Origin: Gillisia sp. Hel_I_86
GTDB taxonomy: Bacteria > Bacteroidota > Bacteroidia > Flavobacteriales > Flavobacteriaceae
Assembly (NCBI RefSeq): GCF_007827275.1
Contig: NZ_VISE01000001.1
Location: 2,294,001-2,358,000 of the forward strand
Direction: 5' to 3'
Length of the DNA: 64,000 nt
The first letter of the stretch is position 1, and every line of letters starts with the position of its first letter. Of this stretch, positions 46,500 to 55,659 are shown piece after piece. Made by a program: the position numbers and the translations under genes. Under the pieces are notes generated by a model, which saw nothing but the letters and a program-made list of their open reading frames with translations, was not told the origin of the DNA and did no database searches.

Positions 46500-46867
46500 C
46501 GGTAAAATGAGATGAAAAGTCCTTATTCGCAAAGGGTTACGGTTAGTGTTGGATCCTTTGCCTTGTTGGTCACAAGAAATTTGAAAAGAGAAGTTTAGTT
46601 GAAAAAACTTGATTTTGAGGGATGGATATTTTTGTTGATTGATTAATAGAGATCCATTTCTCTCTCATTTTCAGGTATTATTTTTAGGCATCAACCCTGT
46701 TAATTGATGGTGCATATGCACTACTGGTATTTTGTTAGTGAAAAATTATCAATAGTGATGGAACAAAGAAAAGACATATCAAATAGCACTGGGTCCTAAG
46801 GACAACTCTTCAAAAAAGTATTGTTTACCGTAAGTGTTGTAATTGTTATATCATTAAGTTATACGCT
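46500..46867. other. Non-coding stretch with a possible decayed gene start
   Basis: No intact gene. In the frame of ATG 46758 a hydrophobic segment (KKVLFTVSVVIVISLSYTL) appears between stops at 46797 and 46869 and continues as GVWLPILILGSALIKTIFIV to a stop at 46971. These may be lost membrane helices of the following channel gene. Confidence 0.4.
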
Positions 46868-47314
46868 ATGAACCCGCACAGGTTACAAGGGAGTATGGCT
46901 GCCTATTTTAATTTTAGGTTCGGCATTAATCAAGACCATATTTATTGTCCGGCTTACGTTCATTCAATTATAACTAAAATAATAGATGAAAGTCATCGAC
47001 TTGCCCACGTTCTCACTATATTTACGGTGTTGATTGTGCTTTCATTCTCGGCAGATTATCAGAGCTTATATATTTTGGATCCTGAAAATTTCAAAACCGT
47101 TACATTGCTCAATGATGCATTTTTCGTGCGGTTTTTTGAATTTATATATTTCAGCTTGATAACCTTTTCCTCGGTTGGGTATGGCGATATTGTGCCGATC
47201 TCCATTTTGGGCAAAATTTTGGTGATGATGGAAATTTTCTTGAGCTTTTTGGTCCTTATATTTGGCATTGCCAACATTAATAGAATTCACGTTGATAATA
47301 AACAACTTTTTTAA
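46868..47314 (+). CDS. Potassium-channel-like protein (Ion_trans_2), possibly N-terminally damaged
   Basis: A 148-residue frame. The second half is a clear two-helix pore module: a membrane helix (LTIFTVLIVLSFS), pore helix with selectivity filter SSVGYGD near 100 and an inner helix (ILVMMEIFLSFLVLIFGIA). The first 35 residues are not channel-like, while another frame upstream and overlapping (46800-46970) encodes hydrophobic helices broken by stops. The gene is therefore either a short channel that starts at an internal Met or a degraded four-helix channel. Confidence 0.65.
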   Translation: MNPHRLQGSMAAYFNFRFGINQDHIYCPAYVHSIITKIIDESHRLAHVLTIFTVLIVLSFSADYQSLYILDPENFKTVTLLNDAFFVRFFEFIYFSLITFSSVGYGDIVPISILGKILVMMEIFLSFLVLIFGIANINRIHVDNKQLF

Positions 47315-47324
47315 AACTAAAATC

Positions 47325-47807
47325 ATGAAAATTTTTAAAACAATTGCACTCCTAACAGTTTTCACTGCAACTTTCGGCTTTACCCATGCGCAGGAAACTA
47401 AAGCACCGACCGATACGGAAGCAGTTATTGCGGTCATGAAGGCATACAAAGATGCTATTCAAAATTTGACAACAGAAGGTACGTTCAATCTTTTTGCCGA
47501 AGATTCTGAAGTAGTTGAGTCTGGGGGCGTGGAAGGTTCATATGCACATTACATTGAACATCATCTTGTACCAGAATTAGGGGAATTTAAAAGTTTTAAT
47601 TTTTCTGATTATGAAATTGATGCCAAGGTGGATTTGCCCTATGCTTTTACCACCGAAACCTATATCTATACCATTATGCTTAACCCTAATGAAAAAGGCG
47701 AAAGTAGAACGATTCGCAAAAAAGGCGTGGCAACTTCTATCTTAAAGAAAATGGATGGGGAATGGAAGATCATCAAAACACATACGTCTTCAAGAAATGT
47801 GAAATAA
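47325..47807 (+). CDS. SnoaL/DUF4440-like exported protein
   Basis: About 160 residues from ATG 47325, giving a signal peptide (KIFKTIALLTVFTATFGFTHAQ); an upstream in-frame ATG at 47262 would overlap the channel gene. The mature part is a cone-shaped NTF2-like fold: AVIAVMKAYKDAIQNLT, LFAEDSEVVESGG, and the closing GEWKIIKTHTSSR. Such proteins bind small ligands or have unknown activity. It starts 10 bases after the channel frame. Confidence 0.82.
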   Translation: MKIFKTIALLTVFTATFGFTHAQETKAPTDTEAVIAVMKAYKDAIQNLTTEGTFNLFAEDSEVVESGGVEGSYAHYIEHHLVPELGEFKSFNFSDYEIDAKVDLPYAFTTETYIYTIMLNPNEKGESRTIRKKGVATSILKKMDGEWKIIKTHTSSRNVK

Positions 47808-47815
47808 TAGCAACA

Positions 47816-49060
47816 ATGAGCAATTTTCCCCAAATAATCCATCAGTATAAAACCGACTCAGAAAGTGTTTACAATACTTGGTTCGTCGACAATGACCAAA
47901 GATTAAAGGCATTTAGGACCATTCGCAGAGGTGTTTTACAGGTAATCGAGGATATTAAAAACAAAACTTTTCCAAACGATTTTAAGGAAAGCAGTTTGGA
48001 ATTTGTATTAGGTAGCATAGCTGAACAAAAACAGGTATTTGTGGGGGTGGCCCATCCTTTTTATTGGAAGCCGAAATTGCGCATTCCCGATATTTATGAA
48101 AATCAGGACAATAAAATAGCTTTCGGTCAATTTTTGGAAAACTGTATCAATGCCAAAACGGAAGAACAGGTAATAAAGGAAATTGTAAAATTGGATGCGC
48201 TTAAAATAAAGGGCCTGGGCCCAGCGGTAGCAAGTATTTTGTACTTCTTGCACCCAAGATGGTTCCCACCTTTTAACACGGCCATCCTAAAAGGGTTTAA
48301 TTTTTTGTTCAAGGACAAAAAGAAATTGGGAAGTTGGACAGAGTACCTCAAGATCAGGGAAACCTTGATTGAAACCAATATTAAAAACAAATCGGAACTG
48401 TCAAACGATTTGGGCGCAATAGCCGGATTGTGTTTCGAGATTGGCACCCAAAAAATGCTCATTGGCAGCGACGAATATTTAAGTGAGGCCGAAAGAATCA
48501 AATTTGAAAAAAACATCGTAAAACGGCAGAAGGAAATTCGGGAAGAAAAGCAGGAAGAGAAGCTTCACGACGAAATGCAATACCATTTGTTGAAAATCGG
48601 GATTTCCCTTGGCCTTGATGTAACACCCGCCAGCAACGATAAAAGTAAATCTTTTGGCGGTCAAAGTTTTTCGTTCATTTCAATGAATGCGTTCCCGGAA
48701 CTTCCTTGCGATAAGGAAACCCAAACCACCATCAAACTCATCGATGTGCTTTGGTTTGAAAAAGGGACCAATAATATTGTTGGCGCTTTTGAGGTTGAAA
48801 AAAGCACCAGTATTTATTCAGGAATCTTAAGACTATCAGATTTATATTTCAGCATTTCAGATGGCGATGAGGTTTTTTATATCATCATTCCAAACAATCG
48901 TGAAAAAGAGGTTGTACATCAATTAAATAGGCCAGTAATCAAGAATTCCAAAATACACATAAAATACATTTTGTTTTCTGAATTAAGGAACCATTGCGAT
49001 GCGATTTGCAAATTTGGAACAGACCTTTCAATTATGGAAAAAATAGCTAAATCTGTTTGA
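47816..49060 (+). CDS. Orphan HhH / PD-(D/E)xK-like nuclease candidate
   Basis: About 414 residues from ATG 47816 (a frame from 47762 would overlap the previous gene). Residues 125-165 carry a helix-hairpin-helix-like segment (LKIKGLGPAVAS) followed by HPRWFPPFN, as in DNA-glycosylase-like folds. A charged coiled segment lies at about 231-253. The C-terminal domain has Asp310 (LIDVLWF), then FEVEKSTSIYSG with Glu326, Glu328 and Lys329, an arrangement like the PD-(D/E)xK nuclease core. No methyltransferase is adjacent. Restriction, defence or repair are possible; I cannot name the family with certainty. Confidence 0.68.
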   Translation: MSNFPQIIHQYKTDSESVYNTWFVDNDQRLKAFRTIRRGVLQVIEDIKNKTFPNDFKESSLEFVLGSIAEQKQVFVGVAHPFYWKPKLRIPDIYENQDNKIAFGQFLENCINAKTEEQVIKEIVKLDALKIKGLGPAVASILYFLHPRWFPPFNTAILKGFNFLFKDKKKLGSWTEYLKIRETLIETNIKNKSELSNDLGAIAGLCFEIGTQKMLIGSDEYLSEAERIKFEKNIVKRQKEIREEKQEEKLHDEMQYHLLKIGISLGLDVTPASNDKSKSFGGQSFSFISMNAFPELPCDKETQTTIKLIDVLWFEKGTNNIVGAFEVEKSTSIYSGILRLSDLYFSISDGDEVFYIIIPNNREKEVVHQLNRPVIKNSKIHIKYILFSELRNHCDAICKFGTDLSIMEKIAKSV

Positions 49061-49157
49061 TTTAATCCCTCATTGAGGGTTTAATTCCCGAGGCTTGCCT
49101 CGAATTTTTAAAATTATTTTCCAAGGCATACCTCGTGGGCTTGCCCCGAGGTTCTTG
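49061..49157. repeat. Palindromic repeat cluster, copy 1
   Basis: Three hairpins in a row: CCCTCATTGAGGG, CGAGGCTTGCCTCG and CCTCGTGGGCTTGCCCCGAGG. The first two units recur at 50242-50292. A frame opens across this cluster into the next gene, but its translation is repeat-derived. Confidence 0.7.
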
Positions 49158-49223
49158 ATTATGGGGAAGGTCGAATTAGGGTTATATTTTTTATATAGGA
49201 AACAATTAGCAACAACAAACATT

Positions 49224-49766
49224 ATGAAAACCAAACTATTGACATTCACAGTTCTTTTAATAGCATTTTGCGAGGTTACGGCCCAAAAGATTTATAAAAC
49301 TGAACAGGGCCATATTGAGATGATGACAATGGTTGACAGTAAACCTATCAAGGCAGAAAGCCATAAACTGGCTTTATATCTTGATTATGATTCTAAAGTG
49401 GTAAAGGGGATCCTTGACCTTAAAACCTTGTCAACCAATGCTCCTGAAATAAATACGATTCTCGAAGAGCAGGAAGATCCCCTAATCCTTCGGTTTACGG
49501 GTACCATTCCATCCGTGGATTTTTTATCAAACCGGCACGAACCTATCAATTTTAATTGGGTGGTAGATGTTACATATCAAGGGAAAACCTATAAATCACA
49601 ATTTAAAGCAACCATTGCCCATATAGAACAAGGACTAAGTATGTCTTGCCTGATAAATGCGACAGGACAGGTTTTGGTTTCAAAAACGAACCTAGATTCC
49701 CTGATTCCTGGTTTAGATAAGACCATAGATGTGCAGTTTGCTCAATTGGTGCTAAAATTGGAATAA
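49224..49766 (+). CDS. YceI-like exported protein
   Basis: About 180 residues from ATG 49224, which yields a signal peptide (KTKLLTFTVLLIAFCEVTAQ); an extended start at 49095 lies in repeat DNA. The mature part is similar in layout to the YceI-like protein at 42852 (an opening strand, LALYLDYDSKVVKGILDL, then LILRFTGTIPSVDFLS) but more divergent, so assignment is tentative. It is framed by two copies of a palindromic repeat. Confidence 0.6.
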   Translation: MKTKLLTFTVLLIAFCEVTAQKIYKTEQGHIEMMTMVDSKPIKAESHKLALYLDYDSKVVKGILDLKTLSTNAPEINTILEEQEDPLILRFTGTIPSVDFLSNRHEPINFNWVVDVTYQGKTYKSQFKATIAHIEQGLSMSCLINATGQVLVSKTNLDSLIPGLDKTIDVQFAQLVLKLE

Positions 49767-50407
49767 ACAGCAGCTTTCTATATTCAAAAATTAAAAAAGC
49801 CAAAGCATTTTTTTGACATCTAAAATTAGAAATACGTATAGTTGTCAAGATCTTTTTGGAATTGGCTATTTCGGAGGGGTGGTGCCACCTGTTTCGGTCA
49901 AAAAGTGCCATTTTAATTAGATACTGCCATTATATAAAAAATCAATGTTACTCGTTCTTTAAAGCCTCTTTTCTTAATGACTCTCCTTTAAGGTCGCGCT
50001 CCCTTTTATAGGCCCTTACTCATCTGAATTTTCGTTTCGGTTACTGAAAAGGTAGCGGCGAAAGCTTTTTGGGAAGTAAATCTAAAATGAACCTTATGAA
50101 ATCTTGCAAAAACATCACAAAGGAAGCGGCACCAAAAAAACAAAAACCGCTATGGATATAATGCAAACCACTTAAAAAACAGTGATGCAAACTGCCTGAA
50201 TGCCAGCCCGACAACTCATTCTAGCGGGGTTCAGGTAGCATTTTAATCCCTCATCGAGGGTTTAATTCCCCCGAGGCTTGCATCGATTTTTTTAATTTAA
50301 TATTAAAACTTTTATAAAATAATAATGAAAGTTTATATTTTTATTTAATTTTTTTTATTAGTTTTATTTTTTTAACTACGTTATATCTTATTTGAGATAA
50401 ATTCAAT
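49767..50407. other. Long non-coding stretch before the polysaccharide locus
   Basis: About 640 bases without a credible gene. The right half contains the second palindromic repeat; the left half has no recognisable protein remnant, though its GC is mixed. The final 100 bases are very AT-rich and should hold the promoter of the nagB-led operon. Confidence 0.45.
50242..50292. repeat. Palindromic repeat, copy 2
   Basis: Copy of the unit at 49061-49109 with a CCCTCATCGAGGG hairpin and a CCGAGGCTTGCATCGA segment. Differences from copy 1 are two substitutions and a two-base insertion. One substitution is inside a stem loop, so the first hairpin keeps pairing. Confidence 0.7.
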
Positions 50408-52336
50408 ATGCGAAAAATGGCACGATTAAACCTTTTGGAAGAAACCCGATTTGAAAAAATACCCGTTTCTGTTTATGCGAATAAGCACATTGCATCCAAA
50501 ATGGTTGCCAAGAGAATTTCTGAGGTTATTTTAAAACAAGAGGCAAAAGGTTTTAACACTGTTCTCGGACTTGCAACAGGTTTAACGCCAATAGGGGTTT
50601 ACGAGGAACTTATAAGACTTCATAAAGAAGAGGGCCTAAGTTTCAGGAATGTCATAACTTTTAATTTGGATGAATATTACCCTATGAATCCTTCATCCAG
50701 ACAGAGTTATGTATATTTTATGAATGAAGTTCTTTTTGACCATATTGATATAGCCAAAGAAAATATTAATATCCCAGATGGGACTTTAGATAAGGAGAAG
50801 GTTATAGAATTTTGTGCAGCGTATGAAAATAAAATTGAAAGCCTTGGAGGTTTTGACCTTCAAATTTTAGGAATTGGAAGAACAGGGCACATTGGTTTTA
50901 ATGAACCTGGTTCAGCTCCAAATTCAGGTACAAGATTGGTAACATTAGATGATTTAACTCGGCAAGATGCATCTCGAGACTTTGGAGGAAAAGTAAATGT
51001 TCCCACAAAAGCAATAACGATGGGTATTGGCACAATCTTTAAGGCAAGAGAAATCATTTTAATGGCCTGGAACACTAAAAAGGCAGCTATTGTAAAGAAA
51101 GCTGTTGAAGGAGAAATTTCAGGGGAAGTCCCTGCTTCATATTTACAGCTTGCGGAAAACATTGAATTTGTTATTGATAGAGATGCGGCTTCTGAGCTAA
51201 CACGCTTTGACACCCCTTGGCTGGTAAAAGACTGTAACTGGAACGAATTCCTTATTAAAAAAGCCATCATTTGGTTATCTCATATCGTTAATAAACCTAT
51301 TTTAAAATTAACAGATGAAGATTACAATAATCACGGAATGGCTCAGTTGGCCACAGAATATGGTCCTACCTACAATATAAATATTAAGATTTTTAACGAC
51401 CTTCAACACACCATTACTGGATGGCCGGGAGGAAAGCCAAATGCAGCAGATTCCCAACGACCCGAACGTGCCGAACCATCGATTAAAACTTCTTTGATTT
51501 TTTCTCCCCACCCCGATGACGATGTGGTTTCCATGGGAGGAACCTTTATTCGTCTGGTAGAGCAAGGACATAATGTACATGTAGCTTATCAAACATCTGG
51601 TAACACCAGTGTATGGGACACAGATGTTTTAAGGTATGTAGAATTCGCGATCGATTTTTATGAAAGTATGGGATTAAATCCTGTAAAATTCGAAAAAATT
51701 TATTGTGAAATGAGTGCTTTCCTTAATAACAAACAGCCCAATGAAACAGATCCATTGGAGGTGCAAAAAGTAAAAGCTTTTATAAGAAAATCAGAAGCAA
51801 TTGCCGCTGCTCGATATGCAGGATTACCAGATGATCAAATTCATTTTATGGATCTTCCCTTTTATGATCTAGGCAAGAAAATGAAAAACCCTGTTTCCAA
51901 CAATGATATTGATGAAACAATTCAGTTGCTCCAAAAATTGAAACCACATCAGATATTTGCAGCCGGAGATTTTGCTGATCCCCATGGAACGCATTTAGTT
52001 TGTTTTCAGATTATTATTAAAGCAATGGAGAAACTTCGAGAAACTGAGGACTGGGCAAAATTAGCTTGGTTATGGATGTACAGGGGTGCGTGGCAAGAAT
52101 TTCAAACATATGAAATAGAAATGGCTGTTCCCCTCTCTCCTCAGGAAGTTGAACGTAAAAAAAATGCAATTTTTCAACATCAATCCCAAAAGGACCGTCC
52201 TGTTTTTCCGGGAGATGATGAGAGAGAATTTTGGGTAAGGGCTCAGGAAAGGAACAACAAAACTGCTCAAAATTATCACAAATTGGGATTGGCCAATTAT
52301 GAAGCTATGGAAGCCTTTGTAAGGTGGAAATTTTAA
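50408..52336 (+). CDS. nagB: Glucosamine-6-phosphate deaminase fused to a PIG-L-like domain
   Basis: A 642-residue protein. Residues 1-270 are NagB-like: LATGLTPIGVYEEL near 55, NLDEYYP near 84 and GRTGHIGFNEPGS near 158 with the active-site histidine. From about 360 a PIG-L (LmbE-like) domain has SPHPDDD near 367 and a later DPHGTHL that complete a zinc site. It has no signal peptide. This two-domain form is common in Bacteroidota. NagB turns glucosamine-6-phosphate into fructose-6-phosphate and ammonia; the second domain may deacetylate the N-acetyl sugar phosphate, though that is inference. A second start (ATG 50417) is possible. Confidence 0.9.
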   Translation: MRKMARLNLLEETRFEKIPVSVYANKHIASKMVAKRISEVILKQEAKGFNTVLGLATGLTPIGVYEELIRLHKEEGLSFRNVITFNLDEYYPMNPSSRQSYVYFMNEVLFDHIDIAKENINIPDGTLDKEKVIEFCAAYENKIESLGGFDLQILGIGRTGHIGFNEPGSAPNSGTRLVTLDDLTRQDASRDFGGKVNVPTKAITMGIGTIFKAREIILMAWNTKKAAIVKKAVEGEISGEVPASYLQLAENIEFVIDRDAASELTRFDTPWLVKDCNWNEFLIKKAIIWLSHIVNKPILKLTDEDYNNHGMAQLATEYGPTYNINIKIFNDLQHTITGWPGGKPNAADSQRPERAEPSIKTSLIFSPHPDDDVVSMGGTFIRLVEQGHNVHVAYQTSGNTSVWDTDVLRYVEFAIDFYESMGLNPVKFEKIYCEMSAFLNNKQPNETDPLEVQKVKAFIRKSEAIAAARYAGLPDDQIHFMDLPFYDLGKKMKNPVSNNDIDETIQLLQKLKPHQIFAAGDFADPHGTHLVCFQIIIKAMEKLRETEDWAKLAWLWMYRGAWQEFQTYEIEMAVPLSPQEVERKKNAIFQHQSQKDRPVFPGDDEREFWVRAQERNNKTAQNYHKLGLANYEAMEAFVRWKF

Positions 52337-52358
52337 CTTTTAACTAAATAATTCATTT

Positions 52359-55300
52359 ATGAAAAATTTTTATTTAATGATCAAGAATAAGGTGGTTCAC
52401 AAATCCAAAACTGCCATTTGTAGTTTGTCAATTTTATTATCAGTCATTCCTTTTTCGTTAGCGGCCAATGATTTGAAGGGTGTCGAGAAAAGTATTATGA
52501 CAGATTTTCCGATTTCTGAACAAAAACAAATTTCAGGAACTGTGACTGATATTGACGGTATGCCATTAGGTGGAGCCACCGTTCAGGTTAAAGGAACAAA
52601 TATAGGGGCGATAACTAATTTTGATGGAGATTTTGAATTGACAATACCAGGCAATGAGAATATTTTAGTTGTTTCCTTTGTTGGGTTTGAGACTAAAGAA
52701 GTAACTGTGGATAGTGAAACTAATATCATTATAGCTTTACAGGCAGATGCAGCTGCATTGGATGAAGTAGTGGTGGTGGGTTATGGAACCCTTTCAAAAA
52801 GGAGGGTTACTGGCTCTGTAGCTTCCATAAGCCCAGAACAAATAGTGGATATTCCCGTGGTAAGTGTGGAAAATGCTATCATAGGACAGGTTGCTGGAGT
52901 ACAAGTACAGCAAGTTTCCGGAGAACCTGGTTCAAGTCCTAATATAAAGGTGAGGGGTTCGGGGTCTATTTCCGCTGGTAGCGATCCTCTTTTTGTAGTA
53001 GATGGAATACCAATTTCTAAAAATCTTACCTCCGTAAATATTCAAGGGGACTTAGCAAGAAGAGGTGGCTCTTTTCAAGCTCCTCCAGTTAATCCGTTAG
53101 CTACAATTAATCCCAACGATATTATATCCATGGAAATTTTGAAAGATGCTTCGTCAACAGCTATTTATGGATCAAGAGGAGGGAATGGTGTTGTTTTGAT
53201 AACTACAAAAAACGGAACACCATCTAAGGAGGGGGTTTTTTCTTTTAATACTTATTATAGTTCACAAGAAGTTGCGAATAAAATCGAGTTGATGAACGCT
53301 GAAGAATTGATAGCATATACTCGTGATGCAAGGAACAATCCTTATGTGCAAGATGTTCCAGGAGCTTCTGTAGATGATCCGATAGGCCCTGGAGAGCGAG
53401 GTAATGGAAACTATGAACTTCCCGAATCTTTTTTGAATTGGGATGGAACGGATACAGACTGGCAGGATCTTATATTCAGAACTGGTTCAATACAAAGCTA
53501 TAATTTATCTTATGCTTCTCCAATAGAAAATAATACCAGTTATTATGTGTCTGGAGGTTATTTCACTCAGGAAGGAATTATCCCTGATTCTCAATTTGAG
53601 AGGTACAGTTTAATGCTAAACGTGGATTCTCAACTAACGGATAAATTAAATCTGGATTTAAGAATAGCTCCATCGATTACAGAAAATCAAAGGGAACCGG
53701 CTTCTGCCCCCTATTTTGCCAGACCTCCCGGAATTGTCTATTCAGCTTTAGTTCATTCCCCAACTGTTCGACCTTATAATGAAGATGGAACCATAAATCA
53801 AACCAATAACCAATCCCATCTTGGAGCCGGTACAACTACTGCGAGTAATCCTCTGGCAATTATTCCTGCAGTGGATGATAACCTGTTTCAATTTCAAACA
53901 AGAACTTCGCTAGGGCTTTCATACGAAATCATTCCAGACCTTACTTTTAAAACTTTCGGTGGTGCTTATATCAATATTTACAATAGGGATTTTTATCGCG
54001 GAAATACTCTGTTGTTCAGAGATGCAACAGAGGGAGAATCGTATGCACAGGCTTCTTCTTCCACAGAAATAAATTGGCTTTGGGAAAATACGGTTAATTG
54101 GATAAAAGAATATGATGATCATTTCATTAACGCAGTGGCAGGTTATTCAATGCAAAAAGATAATGTAACGGTTAAACAGGTTCAAGCAGATAATTTTCCA
54201 GATGATTTGGTAACTACATTAAGTGGAGGTCAAGTATTCGCGGGAAGTTCTGTTAAAGAACAATGGTCCTTGCTTTCTGCCCTTCTTAGAGTAAATTATA
54301 GCTATAAAGATAAATATCTCTTCACAGGAACTATTCGGTCAGATAAATCTTCTAGGTTTGGAAGTAACAATCAAACTGGATACTTTCCTTCGTTTTCAGC
54401 TGGTTGGAGAGTGAACGAGGAAGAATTTTTAAGTTCAGTCGATGCTTTGTCCGAATTAAAATTAAGGTTTAGCTGGGGTCAGACAGGTAACTTTGAAATT
54501 CCTAATTATGGGGCTATAGGTTTATTATCCCCATTAAACTACAATTTTAATGGAAATGAAGTTAACGGGCTACTACAATCTACTATTCCCAATCCAGATT
54601 TAACATGGGAGAAGGCCACCCAAACGAATTTCGGGATTGAATTAGGGCTCTTTAATAATAGATTGTTTCTATTGGCCGATTATTATGAGACAAAAAATAC
54701 AGACTTACTATTATTCGTAAGTATTCCTTCTGTTTCTGGATTTGAAACAACTCTTCAAAATATTGGAGAAGTTGAGAATAAAGGTTTTGAAGTTGCTTTA
54801 CGTACAAGGAACCTTGTAGGTGAATTTACATGGGAAACAAATTTCAACTTCTCTACAAACAAAAATGAAGTATTATCCTTAAATGATAATAATGAGCCTA
54901 TTTATTCAGCTGGTAGTGCAGGAATTAGACATATCACCCGTGTAGGCGATCCTATCGGAAGCTATTTTGGTTATGTGGTGGACGGTATTTATCAAAGCGA
55001 AGAAGATATTGCCAATTCTCCTGAAGATACAGAGGCACCGGATCCTGCCCCGGGGGATTTTAAATTTCTTGATGTTAACGGTGATGGAAAAATTACACCA
55101 GATGACAGAACAGTTACTGGTAGTTATTTTCCTGATTTTACTTGGGGAATAACAAACACTTTTACGTATAAAGGCATGGATTTTAGTTTTCTAGTTCAAG
55201 GAGTGGAAGGAAATGAAATATTAAATTTGACCTCCCGGCATTTAAAAAATGGAGAAGCTAATTTTAATTCCTATGCAATTTTCAATGAGCGATGGAGATC

Positions 55301-55646
55301 TCCTTCAGAACCTGGAAATGGAAGTATTCCTCGTGCAGACAGAGAATCTGGAAGTCATGGAAATAATAACAGACCATCTTCTTTTCAAGTTGAAGATGGA
55401 TCATTTATACGATTAAGAAATGTTACTTTAGGTTACTCTTTAAATACAAAAGATACTTTCCTTGGGGGAACTATCGATAAACTCCGGGTTTATTTAACAG
55501 GCACCAACCTTGTTACTTTTACAGATTACCTGGGCTATAATCCGGAAGTTAGTAATAATACAACAAGTAGTTTAACTCCAGGTGAAGATTATGGTACCTA
55601 TCCATTGACAACATCATTAACCTTAGGTTTGAATATAAACTTCTAA
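52359..55646 (+). CDS. SusC-family TonB-linked outer membrane transporter
   Basis: A 1095-residue SusC-type receptor. The long signal region ends near residue 35, followed by a carboxypeptidase-D-like domain (ISGTVTDIDGMPLGGATVQV), the TonB box region DEVVVVGYGT, a plug with ILKDASSTAIYGSRGGNGV and a barrel ending in LTLGLNINF. It imports oligosaccharides captured by the SusD lipoprotein encoded 13 bases later. It starts 22 bases after nagB. The substrate cannot be read from sequence, but the neighbours point to an amino-sugar glycan. Confidence 0.96.
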   Translation: MKNFYLMIKNKVVHKSKTAICSLSILLSVIPFSLAANDLKGVEKSIMTDFPISEQKQISGTVTDIDGMPLGGATVQVKGTNIGAITNFDGDFELTIPGNENILVVSFVGFETKEVTVDSETNIIIALQADAAALDEVVVVGYGTLSKRRVTGSVASISPEQIVDIPVVSVENAIIGQVAGVQVQQVSGEPGSSPNIKVRGSGSISAGSDPLFVVDGIPISKNLTSVNIQGDLARRGGSFQAPPVNPLATINPNDIISMEILKDASSTAIYGSRGGNGVVLITTKNGTPSKEGVFSFNTYYSSQEVANKIELMNAEELIAYTRDARNNPYVQDVPGASVDDPIGPGERGNGNYELPESFLNWDGTDTDWQDLIFRTGSIQSYNLSYASPIENNTSYYVSGGYFTQEGIIPDSQFERYSLMLNVDSQLTDKLNLDLRIAPSITENQREPASAPYFARPPGIVYSALVHSPTVRPYNEDGTINQTNNQSHLGAGTTTASNPLAIIPAVDDNLFQFQTRTSLGLSYEIIPDLTFKTFGGAYINIYNRDFYRGNTLLFRDATEGESYAQASSSTEINWLWENTVNWIKEYDDHFINAVAGYSMQKDNVTVKQVQADNFPDDLVTTLSGGQVFAGSSVKEQWSLLSALLRVNYSYKDKYLFTGTIRSDKSSRFGSNNQTGYFPSFSAGWRVNEEEFLSSVDALSELKLRFSWGQTGNFEIPNYGAIGLLSPLNYNFNGNEVNGLLQSTIPNPDLTWEKATQTNFGIELGLFNNRLFLLADYYETKNTDLLLFVSIPSVSGFETTLQNIGEVENKGFEVALRTRNLVGEFTWETNFNFSTNKNEVLSLNDNNEPIYSAGSAGIRHITRVGDPIGSYFGYVVDGIYQSEEDIANSPEDTEAPDPAPGDFKFLDVNGDGKITPDDRTVTGSYFPDFTWGITNTFTYKGMDFSFLVQGVEGNEILNLTSRHLKNGEANFNSYAIFNERWRSPSEPGNGSIPRADRESGSHGNNNRPSSFQVEDGSFIRLRNVTLGYSLNTKDTFLGGTIDKLRVYLTGTNLVTFTDYLGYNPEVSNNTTSSLTPGEDYGTYPLTTSLTLGLNINF

Positions 55647-55659
55647 ATAAAAAATTAAG

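Noticed and set aside
42485-46590. Weak similarity between 42485-42530 and 46545-46590
   Set aside because: Short and imperfect; no paired structure or target duplication supports a repeat family.
46797-46871. Stop-codon readthrough or recoding in the channel gene
   Set aside because: Two different stops and a frame change make decay the simpler explanation.
49095-49223. N-terminal extension of the YceI-like protein
   Set aside because: Translation of palindromic repeat DNA; a proper signal peptide starts at 49224.
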